Shown: piece by piece, positions 22,807 to 33,850 of the stretch
Position numbering within the stretch: position 1 is the first letter of the stretch
Layout: each line of letters starts with the position of its first letter
From: Gentiana macrophylla
Lineage: Eukaryota > Streptophyta > Magnoliopsida > Gentianales > Gentianaceae
Assembly: GCA_026214975.1 (NCBI GenBank)
Contig: CM047806.1
Span: 81,887,599 to 81,951,598 of the forward strand
DNA length: 64,000 nt
Direction of reading: 5' to 3'
Notes under the pieces: model-generated
Database searches by the model: none
Told to the model about the DNA's origin: nothing
What the model saw: the letters and a program-made list of their open reading frames with translations, nothing else
Made by a program: the position numbers and the translations under genes

Positions 22807-25274
22807 ATGTCTTCTTTTGATTCGTCGAGCCAAGGCTCCAACGCGTTTGAGCCTATCTTGGCAGAGGAGCCTTCTATTCCCTTATGGCTTACCGCTTCTC
22901 CGGTGGCCATGAACTACTTTCTGACCTATTTCCGCCACCAGGGGCATATTAATTAAAATAAGAGCTTGATCAGCCTCACTAGGCTTCCAATCTAACCGAC
23001 AGAGTACCGGGTCGACTATAGTCTAGCTAGATGAGTCAAGGTCGTATCCACAGGGAGAAATATCAATTGAGTACCAAAGCGGTTCAAACATCTAGTCTAG
23101 GTAAATCCATTAATCAAGAAGCAAGTGTGAACCAACTGCAAAGCAACTAATGAAAAGAGAACTAAAAGTGCGATTAAATGAAACTAATATGACTCGAATA
23201 AAGGGAAATGATATGAAATAAAGCAGCTCGGGTGATGTTCCAATGAACTAGATATGAACTCTCATAACTACTCGGAATCAAGCTACAACTATGAGTTCTC
23301 AACACATTCAAAGAGCAATTCACTATATTCATGTCAATCAATCTCTCACATTAACGTACTACAACCAAACACCAAACCTATCGGCTATGACTAGATTAGG
23401 ATGAATGGCTATGCATTAAAGGACTATGAAATTCCCAATTCAAGATTACGCAACACACACACTAGAAATAAATTCTATCTCTAGATGATTTTACTATGTG
23501 TTCATGATGACTAGTTCCCTGTCAATTCTTACGATTAGGCCTCGAATTAACACTTAGATTATGCAATTAGTCACGAATTAATTACACCCATCAAGATCAA
23601 TCACCATAACTTGAACAAATTAAGAGCATACAAGAAAACTCAAATTGAATCCAAGCAATTACAATAATTTAGCCCAATTTCACATCACCCAAGCCACAAA
23701 GATGTTTAGCTACTCAAAAATTCAACGAAAACACAAAGCGAAGATGAAATTAAACTAATTAAATCCATGAAATAGAAAATTAAAAGGAAATTCGGAATTA
23801 TACCTTAATTAAGTAAACAGCATGAACTTTAGGTCCAATCCCATGGAGATTCACCAAAGAGATGATGAATTCACCATTTTAGAGTAAAGCGCAAGCTAAA
23901 TAACACTTCAATTTTTTAGAATAAAGAACTAAGATTGTACTTTTAAGCTAATGAAATGAAGAAAAGTGAAGAGAAGAGTTTTTGGGGTTTTTTCTAATCT
24001 AATTCTAATATAGAAAGTATGGTATATCTCTTTCTTCTAGCTGCAAAAAGGCTTTTATAATGCAGAAATTCGGTGCCGCAGGAGTGGGCTTGCAGTAGGT
24101 AGAAGTGGTCCTAAGCACAAAAAATATTCTGTCTGATTTTCTGGGGCGTCAGGAGTTGGCTTGCAGCGGGTAGAAGTGCTTCTAACCATCCTGAATTTGA
24201 CTGAGAGCTCAGAACAATGCCTACAAGGGGTAGGCATGGGCCTGCCTTGGCTGACCTAAAAAACTGACCGGAATTACTTCTGCTTTGGGTGGAACCACTC
24301 CTAAAGTGCCATAATCACCAAACTCTTTATCATCTATCATCTGAAAATACACAACACGAGATACAAACATAATTTTCCTAGGGTATCGTGCACCCCGTGT
24401 GTGCTACACAAAAGTCCACATATCAACGATAAAAATGAGATTTTCGGTTAAGTGGGATATGGAAACGTGAGTGGTGAAAGTAACGTGAGATAGCATCTAA
24501 ATGGTAAAAATCATGCCCCGAAATGCTATGAAATCGAGTGAATTAAGTGTGAAATGCGTAGGTGGGTTGACTCTCATCACATATACAAGAGAGGATGCTT
24601 AATTTGAATCGTGTTGGGGCAGGTCATCAGCATACTATCAACGTTTCAGGATGGGGTGACTTTGTCACCACGCCGGCGGGAGAGTACAACCTGACGCTAG
24701 TAAGTGAATTTTATGTCGTCTTGTCGGAGAATGGTCATGCAGAACGCACAACCACTGTTTCTGTTCATGGCGTGATGGTGGATTTTACTCGGTAGCCATA
24801 AACAGGTTTTATGGTCTTCCAAACCCTGCTGCCGACTACGATTCCGTTTGGAATATCTATGATCCGATTGACTACTACACTCGTCTGCACGACGCCTTCT
24901 AATATTTACTTCGTAATCCGTGGGAGGAAGGCATGAATGTGACGACGGCCATGATGGGTCGGAGGGATAGAGAGTGGAAACGCTTCTTATTTACCCGGGT
25001 TTTCTGCCTCTCTGACATTGACGAGGTCACCGATGCCGAGGCGTTGGTTCTTTTCGCTATTTCAGTCCCTGAGGTGACAGTCAATTGGGGTCGCCTAATC
25101 CATTTTCAGGCGATCAGGTTCGCCACTACGATGCACGATGCGCTATCATTGCATTTTTCTTCGATGATCTCTAACATGTGCATCCGGAGTCGGGGAATTC
25201 CTGTTTGTCCGACCACGGACAGGTACTATGCCCTTCCCGAGGAGGATGGACGAGGAGTAAAAAATAATGAATGA
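22807..25274 (+). pseudogene. Tat antisense ORF 2 (interrupted, frameshifted)
   Basis: ATG at 22807 opens a frame to 22949, where a 1630-bp insertion sits. Removing it with one copy of the CATAT duplication keeps the frame through 24585-24795. A frameshift near 24790 and an in-frame stop near 24900 follow, and the final open part runs 24933-25274. Recognisable segments are VHGVMVDF, YGLPN, REWKRFL, VNWGRLIH and FATTMH, the pattern of the putative plant transposon protein family found in Tat antisense ORFs. The function of this family is not known. Lies antisense to and just beyond the 3' end of Tat pol. Confidence 0.75.
22950..24579 (-). repeat. Solo-LTR-like insertion 1 (in antisense ORF 2)
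   Basis: 1630 bp flanked by the exact duplication CATAT (22945-22949, 24580-24584). On the minus strand it begins TGATGAGAGTC. A minus-strand TATA box lies near 24052-24062 and a motif GTCGTATCCACAG near 23040. No internal coding region. The lack of a CA end leaves the LTR assignment open. Confidence 0.6.
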
Positions 25275-25666
25275 TTGATTTTTTTTTAAGCCCTTCGCGG
25301 CAAACTTTGTAACAAATTATCCCCTTATGTCTTGTAGTAAATAGTTTTTCTTTGTTTTTGGTTGGCTTGATCATTGTCTCTGCATTTTTATTTATTCATG
25401 AATTCGTGCATCTTTGAAGCTACCGCAAATGCATTTGGAAGATACCTATTTTTGGTGGGTCCGTGTTGTTCGTGAACAAGATGATCTTTGTGGAAAAAAA
25501 TTGCGTTCGCATGCCCCCTTTCTGTTTTAGACAATCTTTGCTTGTCGGAGACGAAATTTGTTTTGCCCGATTGATCTTTATATTTTGAAAAATATTTCAT
25601 TGATTGTAATTGAACAGGCTCAATGCCTTTACAAAGATGCTTTGAGACAAAGTGGGATTATCATCC
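25275..25666. other. Interval between antisense ORF 2 and Tat pol end
   Basis: About 390 bp with no ORF or repeat I recognise. It is the shared 3' flank of two convergent units. Confidence 0.5.
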
Positions 25667-28154
25667 TTACGTGTAATATCGCTTCAGATTGTCGGCGTGC
25701 CAGAGACAATTGAACTCGTTTCCCTCCTTGTCTTTAAGGATATAAGTTCCCTTAACTATTCTTGACACTTGCCAAGGACCTTCCCAATTTTCGGCTAGGA
25801 TTCCTTTGTCAATTTTTTGGCCGGTCGCTTGCATTTTGCGCAGGATAAAATCTCCTACTGTGAAAGAATGGTCACAGATTCACTTATCATGGTGCCTTTT
25901 TGCGGCCTGTTTATAGTTGACCAGCTGAGCGTTGATCGCATGTAAGTCACTTACGTCGATATTACTAGCAAGAGTACTAGGTCAATTGCTGTATAGCAAG
26001 GGCGAATCAAGGTCGATCCCACAGAGACAATGCAACTCAAGTATAAACTATTCTAATCTAATTAAGAAGACACATATATGGTCTTTGACCAACAATGGAC
26101 ATAAAAGAAATGTGTTATTCCTCCCCCTCATCCCACCTGTTTACTAACTTGGATTAGTTAACCTTTATGTTTACTTCCCCACATAATTTCCTTATCTCTA
26201 ATCAATTGAGCTTTTAATTCAGTTTTAAGCTACGGGTGCAACTCCTAACCCTATTTACTCCGACCATGGTAGTAGATAATCTATACGCCAGCTACCCTCC
26301 TTAATTGGTCCGTAATAGCCCATACGCATAAAGAACTAGAATTTCCAGTATTTGAGTGCTAACTCATACCGCTAACCCGCCGAGGCAGCTATCGACATTG
26401 ATTAGCACGTTCTAGGGTCCATCAAGACAATGTCCTAATTAACACTTCCTTTGTCGATTTCATGTTAATTTATGAATTACAAATACTAGATTGTTCAGAC
26501 CTATTACTCGTTTTAATTATTTATGTCGATCAACGTAGCTGACGCTGAGTCTCTAGATTAGGTTTTATAAATGTTGCCTCGGTAAACCGGTATAGACCGC
26601 CGGTTTATCGGGGGTGGTTTTTCCTATTTCTGGATCTACATTGCTCAATGCTACTTAATCTAAGTAAATTATGGGGTCGTTAAACATGCAGATTAACTAA
26701 AACACATGAATACAAACAGATCTACCATATTAAAGACATAAAGGAATTTTCAAAGCTTCATACCTTCAACAATGGAGATCTAGCTTGATCCACTCAAGCT
26801 AGAGATGGTAGTGAAGGGAAGGAAACCAGAAAATAAACTTCAAAAGCTTAGGAGACTTTATTTCATCAACTTGTATATTGTAATTGAAGATTGAATAAAA
26901 AGATATATAAGATACTCAGTTCTGCAGCCTTATATAGATACATTGGCCGACTTATGACTCATAGAAACCCTAGCCGACCAAGTAGATGCGGCAGAATCGA
27001 TTTCTTGCTCCCCAAGACCCTCGGTTTATCTGGCCTAGCCCACGGTAAACCGAGCCTTCAATTATTCTTTTCTTTCAGCAGATCTCCTCTTGGACTCACT
27101 TCACTTGGCCCAATACTCCTTTCTCTGGTCCAACTCCGTCCTTAAATGCTCCAGATTTGATACATCCTAAAGATGCATAGAACAAGGCAAAACAGTACCA
27201 AATCTTTGGGATAATAACCTAGATGCAAAATTACGAACTTAGAAACATGCACTAAGTGTTTAACATATATTCCCTCGCAATAATAGGCCAATCTACATTC
27301 TCTATAGAAGAATTCGAGGTAAATAAGGGTTAATTTAATGGTGCATTTAGAGTGTTATCAAGCGCGGGCTTTCAAACGCTTTCCTCCGTGAGGTCCAGCT
27401 CGATCTATCGATTGACGATATTGTTGGCCTCACCAAAATGAGAGACCCTTATGCTTGGCAATGCCATCTCGACAGGTGCCATGGCCTCTGATCCATACGT
27501 TAAAGCAAATGGCGTCTCCCCGGTTGTTACTTTTTCGGGTCGTTCGAAGTGACCATAGGGCCTCGGGCAAATAGTCTATCCATTTTTTGGCCTTTTCGTC
27601 CAAGCTTTTCTTTAGTACCTTTAGAACTTGCTTATTGGCATTTTCTACCTGACCGTTCCCCTGTGGGTAGCAGACTGAGGACTGCCTATGCTTAACATTG
27701 TGCTCCTTGCAGAATTCGTCGAACTCATCTCGAAACTGTGGCCCGTGATCGGATACTATTGCTCGAGGTACCCCAAACCGAGTCCAAACTTAATCCAACA
27801 AAAAATATATTATATCCCTGGTGTAAGTCTTTACCAGTGCCTTGGCCTCTATCCACTTCGTGAAATAGTCAACTGCGACTACCATATACTCACTACCTGA
27901 TCGGCCTTTTTTGAGCGGACTGATTAGGTCTATTGCCCACATATCAAAGGGCTAGGCGGCGACGATAATACTTTACTCTACTGAAGCCTGCCCGGGTATG
28001 CCGGCGAAGCGCTGACACTTGTCGCAGCTTTTGGCGTACCTTTCAGAGTCTTCGGCTAGCTTTGGCCAATAGTATCCCGCTAATAAAGCTTTTTGGGCCA
28101 AGGTACGGCTGGAGGGATGGCCTCCGCATACCCCCTTAGCTCCGTCAGTACCCT
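25667..28154 (-). pseudogene. Tat integrase, split by a solo-LTR-like insertion
   Basis: Minus-strand reading shows the zinc-binding segment (CDKCQRF near 28030), D in MWAIDLISPLKKGR (about 27935), D in IVSDHGPQF (about 27750) and E in NGQVENANK (about 27650). All three catalytic residues are present, but stop codons interrupt. The C-terminal GPY/F-like module (WEGPWQV, GTYIL, HADNLKRYY) follows at 25934-25667, after the insertion 25940-27360. Confidence 0.85.
25940..27360 (-). repeat. Solo-LTR-like insertion 2 (in Tat integrase)
   Basis: About 1421 bp, flanked by ATCGC (25935-25939) and AGCGC (27361-27365), a 5-bp duplication with one change. On the minus strand it begins TGATAACAC, has a TATA box near 26929-26940, and carries GTCGATCCCACAG near 26012, the same place and nearly the same motif as insertion 1. 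No coding region. Confidence 0.6.
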
Positions 28155-28429
28155 CTAGACCTCTTCGGACCGGACACAGTGCCGCAGTGGTTCCGAGAAA
28201 GACCTTCGATATAGAATTCCGTTCAAAATAATATAATCCATTGCTCTTTTCCTCAAAGCTTGATCTTCCTTAGGGTCTTCCGGTAGCGCTCCGCTCTCAA
28301 TGTATGCTTTGATTTCATCTCTCCAACATGGGATTGAAGGTTGGATATCCATGATTTCTGCCCGACACACGGCGGGTTCCTCCAGATACTCGAACATGAC
28401 TGCGGGATCACTGAACTCATCTTTAGAGA

Positions 28430-28877
28430 TCAATTTAGACAAGTAATCCGCTCGCTGATTCTGAACACGCGGTATGTTTCGAAACTCACAGTACCTGAAG
28501 TTACTCCTTAGTCTTTTCACAATGTTAAGGTATTGCTTCAGCACTTAATCTCTTGCTTCGAATGTGCCATTGATTTGGCACACTGTTACCTTCGAATCGC
28601 AATTGATTTCTAGATTTTCCACATTCATGGCTTTGGCGAGTTCCAAACTAGCTATGACTGCCTCATATTCGGCCTGGTTGTTAGAGGCGGTGAAATTAAA
28701 TCTCAACGCCTTTTCGATCTCTTCAGATGAGCCTGGATCCAAGAGTATTATTCCGGCTCCACAGCCATTTCGGCTTGTTGCCCCGTCAACATACATCTGC
28801 CAACAGTGATCCAGCTTTTGGGATGTTTGGTTTATCGACGTTCGGCGAGCTAGGCTGCCCAGCAGATTCTCCCTCAT
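28430..28877 (-). pseudogene. Tat RNase H (broken)
   Basis: MYVDGATSRNGCGAG (about 28790), then NNQAEYEA and INCDSK give the D-E-D set of RNase H1. One frame runs 28877-28545; the next, 28544-28155, has the C-terminal VQNQRADYLSKL segment. They are separated by a stop at about 28545. Degrades the RNA strand of the hybrid during reverse transcription. Confidence 0.85.
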
Positions 28878-29244
28878 TAAAGTTTGTTTCGACTATGAAA
28901 TCTGCTAGATATTGTGCCTTAATTTCTTTCCTGGGTTCATACCGAATGTCGAACTTGGTCAATTCGATAGCCCATCATAACAAATGGCCTGAGAGGTCCG
29001 GCTTGTGCAGCAATTGTCGAAGCAGACTATTGATTAGAACGACCATCGTATGTGAAGAAAAGTAAGCCCTTAGTTTTCGGGCTACAACAACGAGCGAGTA
29101 GGCTAATTTCTCTTCAATAAAATAGCGGCTCTCAATAGGACTGGGGGCTTTTGAAACATAGTAGATGGGTTTTAGAGGGTCCGGTCCTTCTTGACAAGAA
29201 CGGCAGCAACGGCCCGATCCGAAGCTGCCAAGTACAAAAAGAGT

Positions 29245-29850
29245 TCATCTCCTAAAATCGGGCTGACCAACAGGGGGGCTCACCAAATAGGCCTTGATTG
29301 CTTTGAAAGCTTGGGAGCATTCTTCAGTCCACTCGAAAGTTTTCTTTCCTTTAAGGATCTTGAAGAAAGGCAGGCACTTATCAGCAGATTTGAAGACGAA
29401 TCTCCCCAAAGCAATGATTCTTCCATTTAGCCAGTGTACTTCCTTAACACATGTAGGCTCTTTCATGTTTGCCAGAGCCTGTATCTTCTCAGGATTTGCC
29501 TCTATCCCTCTTTGAGTTGCAATAAAAACCAGAAACTTTCCAGCCTGAACTCCAAAAGTGCACTTTGTAGGATTTCATTTCATGGAATGCGTTTTGAAGT
29601 TGTTGAATGTCTCTTGCAAGTCCGCTATGTGAACGGTCAGGGCTGATTTGACAACCATGTCACCAATGTAAGACTCCATATTCTTTCCGATTTGAGAACC
29701 AAAAACCTTATTGACCATCCGCTGATATGTGGACCCGGCATTCTTCAGACCGAACGGCATCATTTCATAATAAAACATTCCTCCAGCGGCCCTGAAGGCG
29801 GTCATCTCATTTTCTTCTGACAAGCTTGGCTCTTTTAAGGTCTCGGTTTC
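29245..29850 (-). pseudogene. Tat reverse transcriptase, N-terminally deleted, active site mutated
   Basis: Readable pieces: MPFGLKNAGSTYQRMVNK (around 29770), then YIGDM (29670-29656) where the family has Y-V/I-D-D-M, then the connection domain (29466-29245) with FEWTEECSQAF. The first Asp of the catalytic pair is replaced by Gly (codon 29662-29664). The expected N-terminal RT part, including the first catalytic Asp block, is absent: the linker runs directly into the TAF-R segment. The enzyme could not polymerise DNA. Confidence 0.85.
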
Positions 29851-30480
29851 TCCGATCACGTCCACACGGGCTCTCCTAGAAGATGGCTCGGGTGCCTCGA
29901 TCTGAGGCCTCTTGTATGTTCCTCTTGCAGGATAATCACCCCGGTATTCAGTCACATGGTCCAACAGCGTCTTGGGACAGCTAACGACCGTTCCGATTCC
30001 CTCATCGGTGTTAAACTTTGCTCTTTGATTGGGCGTAAAAACAACCATTTGGAACTTTCTCTGGGATGAGATCCTTAGGAACGCCGTGTTGTGGGAGTGT
30101 AGATCGACGACCAAGAAATTAACTTTTTCTTTTCGATACGGTGGATGGTCGCCAATTTAAACGTCCAGATCGATGACACCCAGAATGGTCACTTTGTCAT
30201 TGGAGAATCCTTCCAACATTCCCAGATAAGGTTTTAGTCTTGAAGTTCCAATCTTTAACTATTTGAGAGTCCCCAGATAGATGATATCCCGGGCGCCCCC
30301 GTGTCCAGAAGGACACGGTTGACGCCGAAATCATTGATTCGAACCTAGATCATGATCGGTAGTTCCATTGCCCTAGGCGGTCCTGCCAACTCACTTCGAG
30401 TAAATGCTATAGCCTACTCATTTTGAGCCATGATAACTGGATTTTCTCTCCCTCTGACGTTGATTGTGTTTATCTGACTT
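29850..30480 (-). pseudogene. Tat aspartic protease (broken)
   Basis: Active-site segment VLLDTGAPG is readable on the minus strand, with the catalytic Asp codon at 30303-30305. It follows an INDFGVNR stretch usual before the site. Frames are interrupted by stops and at least one frame change. An open stretch 30114-29850 covers the protease tail and linker to RT. Confidence 0.7.
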
Positions 30481-30559
30481 TTGAGTTGATGATTACTGGA
30501 GAATCCTCAATGATTACCTTGATCTCATTCGCTTATTTAAGGGGACCCCGGACATTTCT

Positions 30560-32464
30560 GTTACCACCTCCATGTTTCTTGTATTTATCCAACTCTCCGT
30601 CTTTGATCATTCTGTCAATGATCCTTCTCAAGGTGATGCATTTGTCGGTGACATGGCCATGATCTTCATGGAAGTCGCAATACTTTGTTTTGTCCCTCGT
30701 CTTGGGTCGGACCTTAAGGGACTTGGCCTCTCAATCCGATCACGGATTTCATAGAGTATTTCAGATAAGCTTGCATTGATGGGGATGAATTCAGACTCGT
30801 CAAAATTGATCGGTTTTCTGACCTCTCTGTCTCGGTCCTTTCCTTTTCTTCGATCATTTTTCATCTCCTCTTTGTGATCCTCTCTCTTCTCCTCTTTCAA
30901 GGGTCAAGATTCGCTTTGATTTTTTCCTTTCCTAGAAGGTGATGGAACCACCTCAGTCAAACCAATTATGCGAGCCTGATTAAAAAGGTCACGCAGATTC
31001 GTAGGGGGGTGCATAGCAAAATGCGTCTTCATCGCTCATTTGGTGATTCTGTTCATGAAGCCTCTTTGAACTTCATTTTCAGGTAAAATCTTGGTTTGCT
31101 CATATACCCTCATAAACCGGTCAAAATAGCTCTTGCATGATTCCTCTATCCCTGGCGGACCTCATACAAATCTTCAATGGACCTCTTTGGCCGCTCAGCT
31201 ATTTCAAACTCTTTCAAAAACTTCACCCTCAGCTTCTCCCAACTTTTGATAGATCCGCGAGGCAGAATTCGGAGCCAAGTTGCAGCCCGCTCTTACAAGC
31301 TTCCCACGAACGTGACACACCATGCAGATTTGTTCTTGGTGGCCAAGAGCGTGTGACTCTGAAACGCAGCTATTCAATCTAGGGGGCAGGTGGTCCCTTT
31401 GTAATAAACATATTACGAGTATTGAACACCTCTGAAAGGTAGTGAATCTAATATCTCATCCGAGAGGACGTCGATCCCTTGAGTCGGCTCCGGTTTCCCA
31501 TCTTGTTTTGCCTTTTTAATTCTGAAATTTCCCTCTCCATCTTTTCCAATCTGTCGTCATTTACGGGTTCGACATTTCTAACAAGAACAACCCTTTTCTG
31601 GATGATATCCTCTGAATCCGTATAGTAAATTGATTCAACATCTTGCTCTGCCTTTTCCTCATTTAAAATATGTCGCGCGTCGTGGAGGCCTTTGACCTCG
31701 CGACGTGGAATGACGTTCCTTTCAAAACGGATAGGACCCATGGCTGCTGCAGAGTTCTTTTATTCAGGGTGGCCCAACCGTTCCAGAGCTGATCTCCTTT
31801 CTACACTTCTCTCAAGCATGTGCTTCTTCTTTTGGCCCGCTGATGAGTACTCACTCCCTTCCATCTCAATTATTGCCTGTTCACGCATGGGGACTGGCGG
31901 ACCCTTAGGTGGAGCCATAGCCTCATGCTCAGACGGAGTGGGGAGCTGCTCATTAATTGGCATAATGGGAAGATTACATGCGGCTAGACGCAACTTTGCC
32001 ACATACATCTGTTTCACATATTCTGCATAGGCTAACACTGCTTTCGCCTCAGGGGTTTTGGCCTCTAGAGTCTCTTCTACCCCCGGAATCTTTTCCAGAA
32101 CTACCTTTCTGTTTTCATATTGATTTAAGGTCTTTTCTGCGGCCTTCCCGCATGCATGATCAGAGCGGGCCGATATTGAGTTTGCGGCGCCGTCCCTGGA
32201 CCTAGATCTCCTTTAGTTCAGTATAGTCCTCATGTTGATGTTTAACCTTGATTTGTCCTCCAGCTGGGAGTTATCCCATCCAGCGGTGGGATTTTCATGC
32301 GTGATGTCCAAGTTATCTTGGTGGAGAGGATCTCGTGCGGGCCACTTCCCAGGGGTACGTGGTACTAGGGCATTGTCCTTGCCCCTGCAATGTGTCAAAT
32401 GCTGATAGGTTGTCTGCGCAAAATGCCAAAAAGTACTCTGATTCTTAACCATTCTGACAATCAC
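30560..32464 (-). pseudogene. Tat gag (broken)
   Basis: Structural protein of the virus-like particle. From the 5' side: an N-terminal region (32464-32213), a segment at 32038-31760, a coiled-coil-like segment at 31741-31448 with the helix LEKMEREISELKRQ, then a retrotransposon gag domain (about 31400-31020) showing WLRILPRGSI and WEKLRVKFLKEF. The tail near 30690-30640 reads KYCDFHEDHGHVTDKC, a zinc-knuckle-like Cys/His pattern typical of Tat gag. The pieces lie in different frames with several stops, so the frame is decayed. Confidence 0.8.
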
Positions 32465-32499
32465 CGACCTTGTACTGTCTAAACGTACAAACGGCGCGT

Positions 32500-33850
32500 C
32501 GAGGATATTATCGAAAGTGACTTATCCGGTGGACCTAACGACGGTGCCGGTGTACGGATATCGGAATTTTTTGGAGCAACTACGATTTTTCAAGTGTGAA
32601 GCCCCAAAAATTCCACTACCTCTGTGATTCCGGCGTGGTTTTATCCCAAACCAAAAGAGAGAAAACAGTATATTCCAAATACAGGCTCTGCTTTGAAGTA
32701 GTACCCAGAAAATTTGAGTGCAAATGACGATAATGATCAAAACAACGACACAACAACAACCAAAACGACGGGAATGATCCTAGCTCCTTTCCTAACATGA
32801 AAATGTCAAGAATGTGGATTTCTAAAGATCAAACTCGACAAAATCACGTGTCCTTTTTCGTGGGTGAACAGTTCTAAGCTACAAATCATAGGCTTTGAAA
32901 ATGAAGTTTCCGGCCAGGAAACATGTAATGTCAACTCCGGCGAGTTTCATCATACAAAAATCATGAAAAGGTGATGATTCAAACGTAAGCTCATGATTCT
33001 GAACGAGAAATCGGGGAGGTTACCTTATTTTGAGATGATTTCGGCACTGAGTAGGAGATTCGAACGTGAGCAAATGAGAGCTGAGAGCTTTTTGATGAAG
33101 ATACCACGACGATGGCCTAGAGAAGATAGAGTTCTTTCTAGGGCCACCGTAAATTCTTACAACTGTGGGTGGTCCTTACGCCGGAAATAGGCTGAAACCT
33201 TCGGATTTCCCGGTAATGGAGACAACTGATAATGTCAAAATTATCTGGGATGTTCAGCGGTTGGTTAATGGAGGATATCAAGCTGTGAAAGTGAATGGTG
33301 GTGGCGGCTCATAGTGGAGCTATAGGAAACGTGGTGGTGAGTGTGGTGGTGCAAAATAAGTAAAGAGAGAGCAATCAATTGGGCAGAGTTTTGCCTCGTT
33401 TTATATATTATGAGCTTGGTTTATAATTTGTACATGGAGCCCTATTTATAAGGTGAGAACCGACTAAGTTCAACATAATTACAACTAAGGACATAGTACA
33501 ACTAAATATGCAGCGGATGGTCGGGCCACAACAGGGTGATGGTGGCGTGGATCCGAGGGCTTGTGCTGTATGTCCTCAATCAGTTGGTTGTGCTGTCAGC
33601 CTCTACTCTCCAAGTGTGAGGAGGGATGGATCTCTAGCGGATCTGATACTCTTGTATTTTGGGCAAGTTGGGCATCTTTCTATCTTATCTACTATGGTCT
33701 TGCTGTGGAGGCCCATCATGGGAATAGAAGTGTGCCTTGCATGTGGGCCTCGCCGTGTGCCGGCCTTTGGGCCTCTATTCATACATCCCTCAAGGATCCC
33801 TCCAAGTTAGTATACGGGTTCATAGGCCGGATGACGGAGCCGGTCTATCA
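32500..33850 (-). repeat. 5' LTR of the Tat element (approximate)
   Basis: The outer end is inferred from TGATAGACC read on the minus strand at 33850, abutting chromovirus LTR sequence. The inner end is placed beside a tRNA-complementary-like stretch (minus GCGCCGTTTGTACG, about 32490-32505). A TATA box lies at 33399-33414 on the minus strand. The second LTR is outside the window, so the boundaries are not confirmed. Confidence 0.55.
33399..33414 (-). promoter_or_regulatory. TATA box of the Tat 5' LTR
   Basis: Minus strand reads AATATATAAAACGAGG, followed by a CT-rich leader with CACCACCACAC. Placed mid-LTR about 900 bp upstream of gag. Confidence 0.55.

Larger units (their letters stand above)
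6192..33850 (-). mobile_element. Tat-lineage Ty3/gypsy element (minus), heavily interrupted
   Basis: Minus-strand order: 5' LTR (about 33850-32500), tRNA-complementary site near 32490-32505, gag, protease, RT, RNase H, integrase (to 25667), then plus-strand antisense ORFs. An antisense ORF between pol and the 3' LTR is a known trait of some Tat elements such as Grande and Retand relatives. Inserted into it are element B, element A, and two solo-LTR-like units. The 3' LTR is not visible and should lie left of the window, beyond element A. The junction at 33850/33851 enters a chromovirus LTR. Confidence 0.8.
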
